From Ceratobasidium sp. AG-K (lineage: Eukaryota; Basidiomycota; Agaricomycetes; Cantharellales; Ceratobasidiaceae): a DNA stretch of 64,000 bases. The stretch is from contig JAWNGF010000011.1 in assembly GCA_037039685.1 (NCBI GenBank), positions 1,302,001 to 1,366,000 on the forward strand, read 5' to 3'. Shown here one piece after another: positions 8,600 through 19,959 of the stretch. A program made the translations under genes and the position numbers. The first letter of the stretch is position 1. Each line of letters opens with the position of its first letter. The notes under the pieces are model-generated. The model was not told the DNA's origin, searched no databases, and saw only the letters and a program-made list of their open reading frames with translations.

Positions 8600-11500
8600 T
8601 GCAGAGGGCAAAAAAGATTTAAAGCGTAGAGTTGGGAGTGTTTCTTGGAATAGTAGCAAGTTTTGCAAGTGACACTACCCATTTCACCCCTTCTGCCTTT
8701 TATCTTCCCTGGAGCGTAGTTAGATGGCGTGGGAGCTTTGGGGTGTCAGCGTAGAAGGTCCTTGATGATCTTTGAAAGGTGACCAAAATCTTCCGCCCTT
8801 TGTTCTGTGTCTTCTTCACTTCCATAACCCTTCCATCTGACCCTGTAGAAAAGACCGTCCTTTGTCTCCTTCCAGTCCAAAATTTTCTCTACTTCATATT
8901 CTTCTTCTCCTTCTTCTGTTATGATCGGCGGTGGTCAGGGTTGGTTTCGGCTGAATTCTGTGTCTTCTATGTAAGGGCTGAGCAAGTCGATGTGGAAAAC
9001 AGGGTGCACCCTCATTGTTGTTGGCAAAGTGAGTTCATAAGCGTGTGACCCTATTTTTCATTTCACAACAAACGGCCCGTGTTTTTTGTTATCCAGCTTT
9101 TTTGAGGGTCTTTTTATTTGAATGTTCCTTCCCAAAAGCCATACTAGATCTCCATCCTTGTATTCGTTTCTTGGCTCTTCTTCTGGGAGCCTTTGGCTTT
9201 CCATTGATGCAATTGCTTCGTTGTGGATTTTATGCCATTTTTCCGTGATGTTGTTTGCTTCCAGAACCGCTGACTCTTCTGCTGAGACATTCCACAGTGG
9301 TTCCCTGCCGTAGATAATTTCGAAAGGGGAACTACCCGTTACGCGGTGCTTCTGTAGATTATAGCTGAATTCCGCAATTGGTAACAAGTCCGCCCAATCA
9401 TCCTGTCGGTAGTTGACAAATGATCGTAGCCAGCCTTCCATCCATTGATTGATTCTCTCCGTTATTCCATCAGTTTGGGGGTGGTAGGCAGTACTGAAAC
9501 CTGGGCTAGTTCCAATTTTCTCATAAATGGCTTTCATAAGTTTGGAGTTGAAAGTAGTCCCTCGGTCTGAGATCGTGCTTTTTGGAAAGCCGTGTAGTTT
9601 CCAAACATTTGTGATGAAAAGGTTTGCAAGGTCGCTCGCCGTGTGAGATTCTTTGCAGGGTATGAAATGCGCCATTCTTGAGAATCGGTCCACCACTACC
9701 AAGATGGTATCTGCTCCTTTCGATTTTGGTAATTTTACTACAAAGTCAAACGCTATGTCTTCCCATGGTCCTTTTGGAATCTCTAGAGGCTTGATCGGAA
9801 CTATTGATTTTGATCCCTTCGTCCGTTTGCAAGTCTCACAGGATTCCACGTATCTGTTTACGCTTTGCTTCATTCCCGGCCAGAAGTATCTTCTCAATAT
9901 TAGTTCCAAAGTTCTAGCTTGTCCTTGATGACCTGCGATTTTTGAGTCGTGGTGAACTCGCATGATGGCCAGCCTGGATTCCTTATCTTCTGGCACGTAA
10001 ATCCTTCCCTTGAACCATAATAGTCCCTCCTTGAAATCATAATCTTTTGCACTGTGTTGTAGGGTTTTTGGTAGCGTTTCCCTTGATTTGCAAATTTCTT
10101 TGATTTGTGCTAACCCTTCATCTGTTTCTTGTGCCTCCTTGATAGTTTCTATGATGTCTGTGTCTACTTGTCCCATAAACCCCTTGAACCTTTTGACAGC
10201 TATCATAACTTGTTCAGGCGTGGGGGTATCTTCATGGTCTGATCGTCTAGACAATAGGTCCGGTTTAGATGACAGGATTCCAGGGCGGTATATGATGTCA
10301 AAGTTATAGGAAGCAAGCAATTGGTGCCATCTTGCGTGTCAACGGTTGAAAGTTCTTGCTTCCTTCCAGAACTGTAGGTTCCTATGATCGGTGTAGATGG
10401 TGATAGGGTCCTTTGTTCCTTCGAGGTATAGCCTCCAATGTGTTAAAGATTCTATACTTGCCATAAGTTCTTTATCGTGGACGTTGTAGTTGAGTTGAGC
10501 CTTGTTGAAAGATTTTGAAAGAAAAGCAATAGGGTGTAGGTAGCCATCATCTTGCCTTTGCGACAGGATTGCTCCCATTGCTACTCCACTTGCGTCTGCT
10601 TCCAAGAAGAAGGGTTTGTCAGGGTTCGGATGGCATAGAGTGGGTTCCTTGCTGATTTCCGCTTTTAGGGCTTCAAATGCTTCCTGCTGATTGTTTCCCC
10701 ATTCCCATTTGTTCTCCTTTCTTGTCAAGGTTGTCAGGGGTTTTGCTAATTGGCTGAAATTCGGTACGAATCTTTGGTAGAAATTTGCGAATCCTAGGAA
10801 TGCTTGGACCTGCTTGACTGTTCTTGGTTCCTTCCATTCCTTTATTGCCTTGACCTTTTCTTCCTCCATTGAGATGCCCAAATCGCTGATTCCAAGTCCA
10901 GTATATGTTAATTTGGTGACAAAGAATTCGCATTTTGGAAGCTTTGCAAAAAGATTTTCCTCCAGTAAGATCTTTAGTACTCTTCTGACATCCACGGTAT
11001 GTTGGCTTCTGTCCTTAGAGAAGACTAGGATGTCGTCAATGTATACTATGACACATACGTCGATAAGATCATGGAAGATGTGATTCATATATCTTTGGAA
11101 AATGGCGGGCGCGTTTTTTAGTCCAAAAGGCATGACGACGTATTCGAAGAGTCCTTCTTTTGTTCTGAAAGCTGTCTTCCATTCGTCGCCTTCTCTAATT
11201 CTGATATTGTTGAAACCCATGCGTAGATCGATCTTGGAGAAAATTTTTGCGTCCTTGATTTTATCCAGGAGGTCTTCCATTAGGGGCATTGGGAATCTGT
11301 TGTCCTTTGTAATGGCGTTTACTCCTCTGAGGTCTTGAACAAGTCGTAGCTGGCGAACTGCTCCTGGATTTTTTGGATCGATCGGTTTTTTAACAAAGAA
11401 ACAAGGTGATGCAATGGGTGATTTGCTTGGTCGGATCTTTCCCGCTGCGATTTCTTCATCCAGGTATTCTCTTAGTGCAATTGATTCTGCTGGAGAGAGT

Positions 11501-12078
11501 GGGATTGGTCTGGCTGGTTTTGGAAGTTCAGCTCCTTCCTTGAAGTCGATGGCGCAATCGTATGGACAATGATCTGGGATCCTTTTGAATTTCTCTTCAC
11601 TGAAGACATCGGCAAATTCCTTGAATTCTTTGGGTAGGTCGTCTATTGAGGCCGTTCTTGCTTGGATGGGTTCTGGCCGCCATGATATGTGCTTCGTTTT
11701 CCAATCGATGACTGGGTTTGCTTCTTCTAACCATTCCTGTCCTAGGATAAGTTTAGTTTCCCCAGTAGGCATAGCAAAGAAGACTTGTTTGAAGGTTCTT
11801 CCTTCCACATCTAGTTCCAGCTTAGCTTTGAAGCGTATTTGGTGAGAGAGTTCCTTCCCCTGGATACTGATTACTTTTCTCGGAGTGGAAAGTTCCATGA
11901 GTGGAATATTGTTGGATTGAGCCCAAGAGATGTCCAAGAAGTTCCTTGATGCTCCAGAATCGATGAGGGTTGGGATAAGTTCTGTGATTCCGGCAACGTT
12001 TGCATAAACAATGGTTGACTCATTTGTTGCTCTAAAGTACATTGTTTCCGTTGCCGGTTTTTTGGTCTCTCCACACAC
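8164..12078 (-). pseudogene. pol: Pol of A2, inactivated by four stop codons
   Basis: The order is protease (DSGAS), RT with YIDD, RNase H, integrase (D, D, E) and chromodomain, as in intact family A. In-frame TGA codons lie at 10339-10341 (after TFNR), 9058-9060 (after FVVK), 8935-8937 (within NQPRPP) and 8746-8748 (after DLLR). In each case the intact copy has an arginine CGN codon, so all four are explained by CGA to TGA. The last part, in the frame overlapping ORF3, stays open to 8164. Confidence 0.88.
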
Positions 12079-12105
12079 AGTTAGAGGGAGACCCCTTCTT
12101 TTCCC
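12064..12105 (-). promoter_or_regulatory. -1 frameshift signal of A2
   Basis: The heptamer GGGAAAA is the complement of 12099-12105, with the same 5-nt spacer and GGTCTCCC/GGAGAGACC stem as the intact copies. It is retained although the flanking gag and pol are broken. Confidence 0.7.
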
Positions 12106-13735
12106 GAGTCTTCCATAATTGTTGCCTCCCTTCCTTTAACGCTAGGTTCCGTCGTTATCCATTCCTTGGACGGGCATTTGAATGAATGGTGTCCTTCCTG
12201 TCCGCACTTCAAGCAGCGGTTGCTTGCTATCCTTGCTTTGTATACTTCGTCGGGTAGCTGCTTTGTAGAGGATTGTCTGCTAGCGGTTGGTTGGGCTGCC
12301 TTCTTCCCTGTAGAGGTCTTGATTTGTTGCAATTTCTGGTCAATAGAGATTGCGATTGAGATCCACCGGTCAAGGGAAAGTTCCCGTTCTGTCCCATCTT
12401 CATTGATCAGGGTTAGTTCAAAACAAGCTAGTTCGGTTTTGACCTCAGACTTCAACCCTTCCTTGAATTGGTTGATCAGAGCTTCCTGTCCCCAATTTAC
12501 GTCTACCAGAAGGTATCGGAATTCCGAAGCGTAGTTTGCTACCGAGTTGTTCTGTTTGCATTTTCGGATATCCGATTTGGCTTTAGCTTTTTTGTTAGGG
12601 TCGCTGAACTGTTCCATGAAGTGTGCTTTGAAACCCTCCCATGAGGCGAGATTTTGGTTGTTTTCTCCTTGGTTAAGCAATTGTAAGAGGACTTGTGCCC
12701 AGTGAGTGGTGGCCTTGTTCTCGGATTTGAAGTTTGCCAGGGCTTTGCGGATCTTTTCTTCGTCGGAAGTGTATTGCTTGCCCAGGCGTACAAAGTAACT
12801 TTCCATTTGCGTGATGAACATTTCAGCGCCTTCTCCTTTCTTTCCGTCGAAGGCTTCTGGACAAGTCACCTTGGGACGACGTGGTCCGTTACCAATGTTT
12901 GGGTTCTCGGTCAGTCGTTGGATTCTTAATTCTAATTCATTGATCCTGGTAGACTCCGCGTCTGGGTGTGGTGGAGAATTTCATCGCCTGGAGGGGATCC
13001 CGTGCAGGGATGCTTTGTCCATTTCTTCTCGCATATTGTTAATAGCTTCCTGAACTTCCGTGATTTTGGAAGTGAAGGAGGTTCCTTCCTGTCGTAAGGT
13101 TTCTAGTCCTTGTGTTACTGCCTTGTTCCATTCAAGTTGCCCTTGTCTGGTAGTGTTGAGTTCTTCGCGTACATTGTTTACTAGTCCTTGAGTGTTGGTA
13201 ACCTCATTTCGAAGGCGGGTTACGTCTTGTCCAACTAGAAAGGAATCATGTTCGCCATTTCTTGCCGCATTCAGAATGTCCGTCAAGGTGCCTTGTAGGG
13301 TGTTGATGGAGTCGTTAAAGATTGGCTGGTTATTTGCTAGGACTTGTGTGGCCTGTTCTAGGCTGCTAAGCCTTCGATCTATAGTGACTCTTATTCCGTC
13401 TATAACCCTAAGGGTGGCGTTGTGTCTTCCTTCTAGAAGGTCGTCCAGGTCGTCTAGATTACTGATTACAGTCCTGCTGCTAGAGCTGGAACTTGAACTT
13501 GAGCTTCCTGGATCACCGGTGCTTTGTTGTACCGGAGCCGATTGCCCGGAGTAACCCTGTGGGACATATGGTGGTGCTGGAATCGCTGGTGTGACTGGCT
13601 GGGAAGCCACTGGAATTGGTCCTGCGTTGGTGATGGTTCCTCCAATTTGAGGAACTGTAGGGACATTGGGAACGTGTGGTGTAGGAGGAGGTCTAATGGG
13701 GACAAGCGACACGCCCCCATGAGCTTGTTTTGTAA
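12081..13735 (-). pseudogene. gag: Gag of A2, N-terminal deletion plus one stop
   Basis: The leader runs from CATTACAAAACAAGCT directly into the codons for HGGVSLVPIRPP, so about the first 120 codons of gag and the ATG are missing. AAGCT occurs both in the leader and at the gag position in sister copies, which points to a microhomology deletion. A TGA follows SRR near 12980 (TCA in sisters). The coiled-coil, capsid and CCHC (CLKCGQEGHHSFKC) regions are otherwise readable down to VSL. Confidence 0.85.
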
Positions 13736-14192
13736 TGTCGTAAGCTTCTTCTTGGTGGCTATGAGACAAGCCGCGATGGAGAGTGGACGGCACTTAAGAC
13801 CTAAGTGACCTCTTGAACCGCAACACACTTAAGTGTCTGTAGGCTCTTGAGGGTAGGGGTGGTTCTAAGTGTCACTCAGAGGGGATGTTTGACGAGACAA
13901 AACAAGCTGGGGTTACCAGGCTTGTTGGTCCTCTATATATATATTCACAAAGCAGCCGAGTCATACAGAGCGCAGCCACACGAGTCATAAGGGAAAGCCA
14001 GTCAGGAGTGTCCATGTGAGTCATGCTGTATAAACAGACATGACTCGTACAAAGCACAGCCGCATTACACAATGTAACAGAAAACCACAAGAAGGTGGCA
14101 ACACGGCAAACGGAGACGGGAACGTAACGTAAAGAGGGAGACAGGCGGGCAAGACAACAGGCGAGTCCGATGGAGTGAGCTAGCTCACAACA
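13736..14192 (-). repeat. 5' LTR of A2
   Basis: This is a 457-bp family A LTR of the same subfamily as 7339-7793. It carries a slightly longer TA run at the TATA box and ends CTCACAACA at 14192, directly against the family B leader. Confidence 0.9.
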
Positions 14193-14592
14193 TTGTTGCC
14201 TTCGTCGCGGATACAGCCTTTGTTGCTGTTGGAACCAGGTTTATCATCACTGGGTTATCTCTGAGCACTGCACACCCTTCACCATTGATAGCTAATACCC
14301 CTATCTCTCCCCTGCATCATTTACATGTCGAGGCATATTGCAGCTCGCATCCATTAGCACGTTGACGACGTCCCCTATCCTCTGATATCACTGAGCCATT
14401 GCCACCTAATCAGGAAGCGCCGCTCATATATTCTATTGGAACAAGGACCTCTGACACTTTTTGCCTTGAACCTACCATCGACTAGGTTCCCCCTTCTATC
14501 TATCTCTACCCAGGGGACTTTTCATTTTTGATAATCAACACTACTAGCCATATTTGGTCGCAGCGCACCAGGAAGCGCACTTATTATAGCTC
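14193..14592 (+). other. Untranslated leader of B2
   Basis: This 400-bp stretch lies between the A2 LTR and the B2 gag ATG. It aligns by eye with the B1 leader (36813-37219 on the minus strand), for example around GCGGATACAGCC and GGAACCAGGTTTATCATCAC. No ORF is supported. It should be the packaged 5' untranslated RNA; that role is inference. Confidence 0.7.
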
Positions 14593-16287
14593 ATGTCGGT
14601 TTACCCACAGGGGGAATCGGTTTCAGGGCGCATCAGTAGAACTTTTGGCCTAGGACGCTCAACTTCCCAGATTCCAAGTGCAACCAACATCATGTCAGGC
14701 AAGACAGGGACCTCTCGATTGGATCCTACAGTTCAGGGAACCAAGCTGTATCAAATATCATTTGGTATAGGGGCCCCAGCGGCTACATCGTTGCCATCCA
14801 ATGCAAACCGCGATTATGCCTCCATGTGCACTGGGGATCTCCAAGCCCCAGAACCAGAAGCAAGTGGACGAGTGGAAACCAGACCATCAGACCAATATAT
14901 CGAGAGCTATCTAGAAAGTGGTCAATGGTACAACACTTGCGGGACCACCAATGAAGATATCGCTGCCTTCCTACTTAGAATCGCACAACAAGTCAAAATT
15001 GCTAGTAGACGTGTTGATAATATCCACCAATGGATACTCTACAATTCAGGGGATGGCGACCTAAATCTTCAAAACTTCCAAGCCACTCAAGCCAACGTTC
15101 AAACCAATCAAGCGCTCCTCAATAATATGCAAAACGATATGGACATTCTGATTCGCCAGGCCAGGGGATGCGCTTATCAGCCTGGTAACCAAGGAAGAGG
15201 GGGAAATCTCAACGCATCACAACCTCAGGGCGGGGCCCCTCTTAATCAACAAGCACTAGGAAGGTCTATTGGGCGATTTACCCTCGGGCCAGCCCCCGCG
15301 GCTCCACCTGCCACTAGCACTACTCCTGCTGCCCCCCGGACTTCCAAGAAGAGTTTGGCCAGCAAACCCCCTGAGTACAACGGCAAACGCGGTCAGAAGG
15401 CTAGGGACTTTACCTTTGCCTGCAACCTCTACATCAGTACCTTGGACCTGCGTTACGATACAATGGATCAGCAGATCCTCTTCATCATTTCATACCTGAG
15501 GGGGGAAGCCAGGGAATGGATTCGTCCTTTCCTTGAGCAGGAAATGGCTGGTGTCCCTCAACCAATCCTTAGCAACATGACCCTCTTTGAAGAAGCCTTT
15601 GAAGAGGCCTTTGGCGAGGTAGAGCAAGTGGAAGTTTACTGGCAGAAATATCGAAATCTGAAACAAACCAAGTTGGTGGTCAATTATATATCAAATTTCC
15701 GAACTTATTCCAGTGCTCTGGGCTACAATGAGACTACCCTCAAAGACGATTTTTATTCTGGCCTCAAGGACAAAATCCAAGATGTCATGTCAATTCAAAA
15801 CATTGATTGCCACGTTGTTACCCTCACACAGTTGATGAATCATGCATCTAGGATTGACGCAAATCTTATTGCACAAAATTTGGAGAAAAAGGCCAAGGGC
15901 CCGGAGAAGGCGACACTGAGCGGAACCTTCAAAAAGGTGACCATGAGTGCAACAGCGCAGAAGACGGAATTCAAGGAAGGGGACAAGATTTACACCATGG
16001 GACCAAAAGGCGCAACCAGGGGACAAATTACAAAGATTGGCAAGAACAAGAAAGGGTTCAAGATTCCTACTATCAAATGGGAAGACGGATCTGAAAGCAA
16101 ACTTCCATTCCCCTACCTATGCTTAAACACTTGCATGGTGGCAGGAGTTGAGGTGGCAGCGTACAGCAGTTCAGAACTCACCTGTTACTGCTGTCAAAAG
16201 AAGGGTCATATTGCCAAAAATTGCGTTGTCAAAATAGCCACTTTGGAGGAAGTTTCCGATGAGGAACTGGGAAAAGGCAGTGTCTGA
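14593..16287 (+). CDS. gag: Gag polyprotein of B2
   Basis: This 564-aa ORF is intact, against 560 aa in B1. The N-terminal part (about 1-235) is polar and Gly/Pro/Gln-rich. The capsid domain spans about 255-430 (KPPEYNGKRGQKARDF). A conserved segment of about 50 residues follows (GDKIYTMGPKGATRGQITK to WEDGSESKLPFPYL) that looks like a small beta-barrel. The single CCHC knuckle, CYCCQKKGHIAKNC, is near residue 537. The ORF ends LGKGSV after the frameshift heptamer. Gag packages RNA and forms the particle; this copy could still act in trans. Confidence 0.88.
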   Translation: MSVYPQGESVSGRISRTFGLGRSTSQIPSATNIMSGKTGTSRLDPTVQGTKLYQISFGIGAPAATSLPSNANRDYASMCTGDLQAPEPEASGRVETRPSDQYIESYLESGQWYNTCGTTNEDIAAFLLRIAQQVKIASRRVDNIHQWILYNSGDGDLNLQNFQATQANVQTNQALLNNMQNDMDILIRQARGCAYQPGNQGRGGNLNASQPQGGAPLNQQALGRSIGRFTLGPAPAAPPATSTTPAAPRTSKKSLASKPPEYNGKRGQKARDFTFACNLYISTLDLRYDTMDQQILFIISYLRGEAREWIRPFLEQEMAGVPQPILSNMTLFEEAFEEAFGEVEQVEVYWQKYRNLKQTKLVVNYISNFRTYSSALGYNETTLKDDFYSGLKDKIQDVMSIQNIDCHVVTLTQLMNHASRIDANLIAQNLEKKAKGPEKATLSGTFKKVTMSATAQKTEFKEGDKIYTMGPKGATRGQITKIGKNKKGFKIPTIKWEDGSESKLPFPYLCLNTCMVAGVEVAAYSSSELTCYCCQKKGHIAKNCVVKIATLEEVSDEELGKGSV

Positions 16288-16312
16288 AGGGAGCATCAGG
16301 CGCCCTGAAGAC
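16269..16312 (+). promoter_or_regulatory. -1 frameshift signal of B2 (slippery heptamer plus stem-loop)
   Basis: GGGAAAA at 16269-16275 is read G_GGA_AAA in gag. After a 6-nt spacer come arms GTCTGAAGGG (16282-16291) and CCCTGAAGAC (16303-16312), with an 11-nt loop. The arms give two 4-bp helices around a tandem G-A mismatch. The gag TGA (16285-16287) lies inside the 5' arm. After the shift the -1 frame is open into pol. Confidence 0.82.
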
Positions 16313-16785
16313 AGAATTAGATTGTGTTGCTATGGAGAATCAAAATCAGTCTGTAAACGAAATATATTTATGTTCCACCAAATACGCAGACCAACTCCAT
16401 GTGCCAATAACAATCGAAAGCCTGAAAAACCTTATCACAGTTGCTATGATTGACTCCGGTGCCTCCGGAAACTTCATTAATTCCGAATATATTGCTAAAC
16501 ATAAAATCCCTACAAAAAAGAAGAAAGTGGCACGGCGGGTGCAGGTCATTGATGGACGGCCAATAGCAAATGGACTTATTGAGCGGGAGTCTACCTTCCA
16601 AATTATTATGAACGACCATGTGGAGGAAATCACTTGCAATGTAGCGCCTTTGGGACAACACACAGTAGTCTTAGGCATACCATGGTTGAAAAAGCATAAT
16701 CCACAAATTGATTGGACAGGAGCAACACTAGAATTCAATTCACACTTCTGTGCATCCGAATGTCTTTACGGAGAGTGCAGCGCTT

Positions 16786-16801
16786 TAGAAGGGGGGGTAG
16801 T
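16786..16801 (+). other. Internal polypurine-tract copy 1 in B2
   Basis: TAGAAGGGGGGGTAGT is identical to the tract at the 3' LTR edge (20467-20482). It encodes part of LEGGVVGK after the protease. Sister elements keep a similar tract with A interruptions. Confidence 0.5.
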
Positions 16802-18203
16802 GGGAAAACTTCCCAACAAGTATCTGGAGTTTCAGGACGTTTTTGTCGCAAAAGAAGTTGATAAACTCCCACCACATCGACCCTATGACCTCAAAATTGA
16901 ACTGGAACCTGGCGCTAAACCCAGGATTGGGGTGGTCTATTTGTTAACCAAAGAAGAAGACCAAATCCTGAAAGCATGGATTGACGAAAACTTGGAAAAG
17001 GGATTCATTGTTCCATCCAGCTCTGAATGGGCGTCACCAGTCATTTTGTCCGTCGCCATGATATTGACGGCGTTCCCCAACCACCAAGACTGTGCATGGA
17101 CTACAGGTACTTAAACAGGTGGACAAAGAAAAACCGTTACCCACTCCCAAGGACTGATGATCTCATCGAACGAGTTAAAGGAGCCAAGATCTTCACCAAA
17201 TTGGATTTAGAATCTGGTTACAACCTGGTCAGGGTTGCTGAAGAAGACGTATACAAAATGGTGTTTAGAACAAAATACGGCCTTTATGAAACCAAGGTCA
17301 TGCTGTTCGGTCTGACCAATGCACCGGCAACCTTCCAGAACATGATGGACGCAGAATTCAGGGACATCAAAGCAGTCTATGTGGAAATTTACATTGGCGA
17401 CATCTTGATCTTCTCCAAAAACCCAGAAGAACACCCCGCTCATGTCAAAGAAGTACTGTGTAGACTACAACAGATGGGCCTCTATTGCTCCCTCAAGAAA
17501 TGTTTGTTCCATGTGCCAAAAGTGGACTATTTAGGCTTGGTAATTTCAGGAGAAACAGTTGAGATGCAGGAAGAAAAAGTGTTGGCAATCAAAAAATGGC
17601 CAGTTCCAAGGAATGTTACTGATGTTCAAACCTTTCTGGGATTTGCAAACTTCTACAGGCAGTTCATCAAGGGTTATACGCACATTGCCAGACCCCTCTA
17701 TGACCTCACTATGAAAGGTAAACCTTGGGAATGGAATACAGAGACACAGGCTAGCTTTGAAAAAATGATCCAGGAATTTCTACAAGCACCCATCCTGTTA
17801 CAACTGGATCAAGAAAAAGGGTTCATCATTGAATGTGACGCATCAGACAAAGCCACGGGAGCGGTCCTTAGTCAATATGGAACGGATAGCAAACTGCATC
17901 CTGTCGCTTTCATGTCCAAGAGCCTATCACCAGCAGAGCGAAACTACAATATTTTTGATAAGGAACTCCTGGCAGTTATCAAAGCTTTCAAGGAATGGTG
18001 TCATCTATTGGAAGGAACAGAAATTCCAGTTGTACTCATCACCAATCATAAGAATCTGGAGTATTTCATGACCTCCAAAGTCCTCACCAAGCGTCAAAAC
18101 AGATGGGCGGTCTTCCTGTCAGAATTCAATTTCCAGATCAAATATCAGGCTGGTGGACTCAATGGAAAAGCCGATGCACTCAGTCGGCAAAGCGACCACA
18201 ATC

Positions 18204-18219
18204 TAGAAGGGGGGGTAGT
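18204..18219 (+). other. Internal polypurine-tract copy 2 in B2 (central PPT candidate)
   Basis: This is the same 16 bases, TAGAAGGGGGGGTAGT, in the linker between RNase H and integrase (LEGGVVPQK). The position fits a central polypurine tract as known in Ty1 and lentiviruses; the function is inferred. Confidence 0.5.
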
Positions 18220-19959
18220 CCCTCAAAAACCCCTACTTGCACCTCACATCTTCATCAATTTGGCCAAAGAAACATCTACTGGCATAGCATCAACAGCGGA
18301 GATTCACACTTCCATTCAAAATCAGCTGCCAAGTGACAAATACACCCAGTCCATTTGGGCGTTCCTCAGCAATCAACCCGAGAAAGCACCTGCCACGGTC
18401 CGGAAGGAATTTGAGGATTGGAACATCCAAAATAACTTGCTATACAGGAAAGGTTGGGTCTATGTTCCTAGCAACAACAAGCTCAAGTGACAAATCTTGG
18501 AACTCCATCATGACAACAAGGCAGCCGGTCACATGGGGCAAGCAAAGACTTTGGAATTGATCAAGCGGGAATACTGGTGGCCATCAATGAAGGCGTTTAT
18601 CAACAAATACATGTCATCCTGCGACTTGTGCCAACAAAGCAAACCAATCAACCAGCGCCCCCTAGGAGAATTGCAACCACTAGAGCTCCCCTCTAAACCC
18701 TGGCAACACATTTTGGTTGATATGATTGTCAAACTACCCCTATCAAAAGGCCTAGACTCTATTCTGGTTATTGTCGACACACTCACAAAAATGGCACACT
18801 TCATTCCCTGTACCAAGAAGATCACATCCCCCAAGTTAGCAGAATTGTTCATGGAACACTGTTGGAAGCTGCATGGTACCCCGGAAACAGTCGTGTCAGA
18901 TCAAGGCCCCACCTTTGCATCAAGGTTCATGAGAGAACTCTATCAGGCCTTGAAGATTAGACCCAGACTCTCTACCGCTTATCACCCTGAGATGGATGGC
19001 CAGACGGAACGAATCAACCAAATGGTAGAGGCCTTTCTGCGGACCTACGTATCCTTTAGACAGCATGATTGGGCTTCTTTGCTTCCCTTTGCCAAATTTG
19101 CATATAACAATTCCTTCCACTCTAGCATCAGCATGACCCCTTTCTTTGCCAACTTGGCTTGTCACCCCTCCATTGATGGCACACCATTAGAAGACGGTTC
19201 AGTTCCAGAAGCCTCGGCTCATGCCCAGCGCATCCACAACAACCTGGAAGAAGCCAAAGCAAGCCTGACCCTGAGTAAAGAACGGGACAAGGAATACATG
19301 GACCAACGGTGTCTAGAGGATCCCTTCATCATTGGGGACAAAGTTTGGCTCAGTCATGATCACATCTCTTTGAATCAACCATCAATCAAACTTTCTCACA
19401 AGCATCTGGGCCCTTTCACAATCTTGGAAGCAGTTGGAAGGAATGCATACAAACTTGAACTTCCACCATCCATGACCATGCATCCGGTAGTCAACATATC
19501 CCACCTTGCCAAGTATGAAGAAGATGAGATTGAGGGACGTGTTATTGAACCACCACCACCCATTGAGACCCCTGAGGGTGAGGAAGAATATGAAGTTGAA
19601 CAGATCCTGTCCTCCAAGGTGGCAAGAGGAATCCTCAAGTACTATGTCAAGTGGAAGGGCTACACGTCAGAACACAATTCCTGGGAACCGGTGGAGAACC
19701 TTGGCAACGCATCAGAACTCATTAGCGAGTTCCACAGGGAACATCCAGAAGCCACCAAGGAAGTCCCCAAGGTTACAAGGAAGCGTCGCCATGAGGAGAC
19801 AAAGGACGATTCAGCCACTGAAGAAAAGGAAGAACAGCCCATTTGGCATTCCAAACATATTAAAGAAGCGGCAGGAGTCCAAGCTCCCCACCAAAAAGTC
19901 TCTACTTTCCTCTCCGGTGTGCTTAACACATCCACCCCTTGTACTCCCACTCCTGTGCC

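Larger units (their letters stand above)
7339..14192 (-). mobile_element. Ty3/gypsy element A2 (family A), decayed
   Basis: This minus-strand family A element is bounded by LTRs at 7339-7793 and 13736-14192. The two LTRs share subfamily markers (CACTTAAGACC, AGGGAAAGCC) with a handful of mostly C/T differences. The five bases outside each LTR do not match (ATGGT left, TTGTT right) and the flanks come from family B elements in opposite orientation, so the flanks were rearranged after insertion. Gag has lost its N-terminal region and pol has four stops. The polypurine tract adjoins 7793. Confidence 0.88.
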
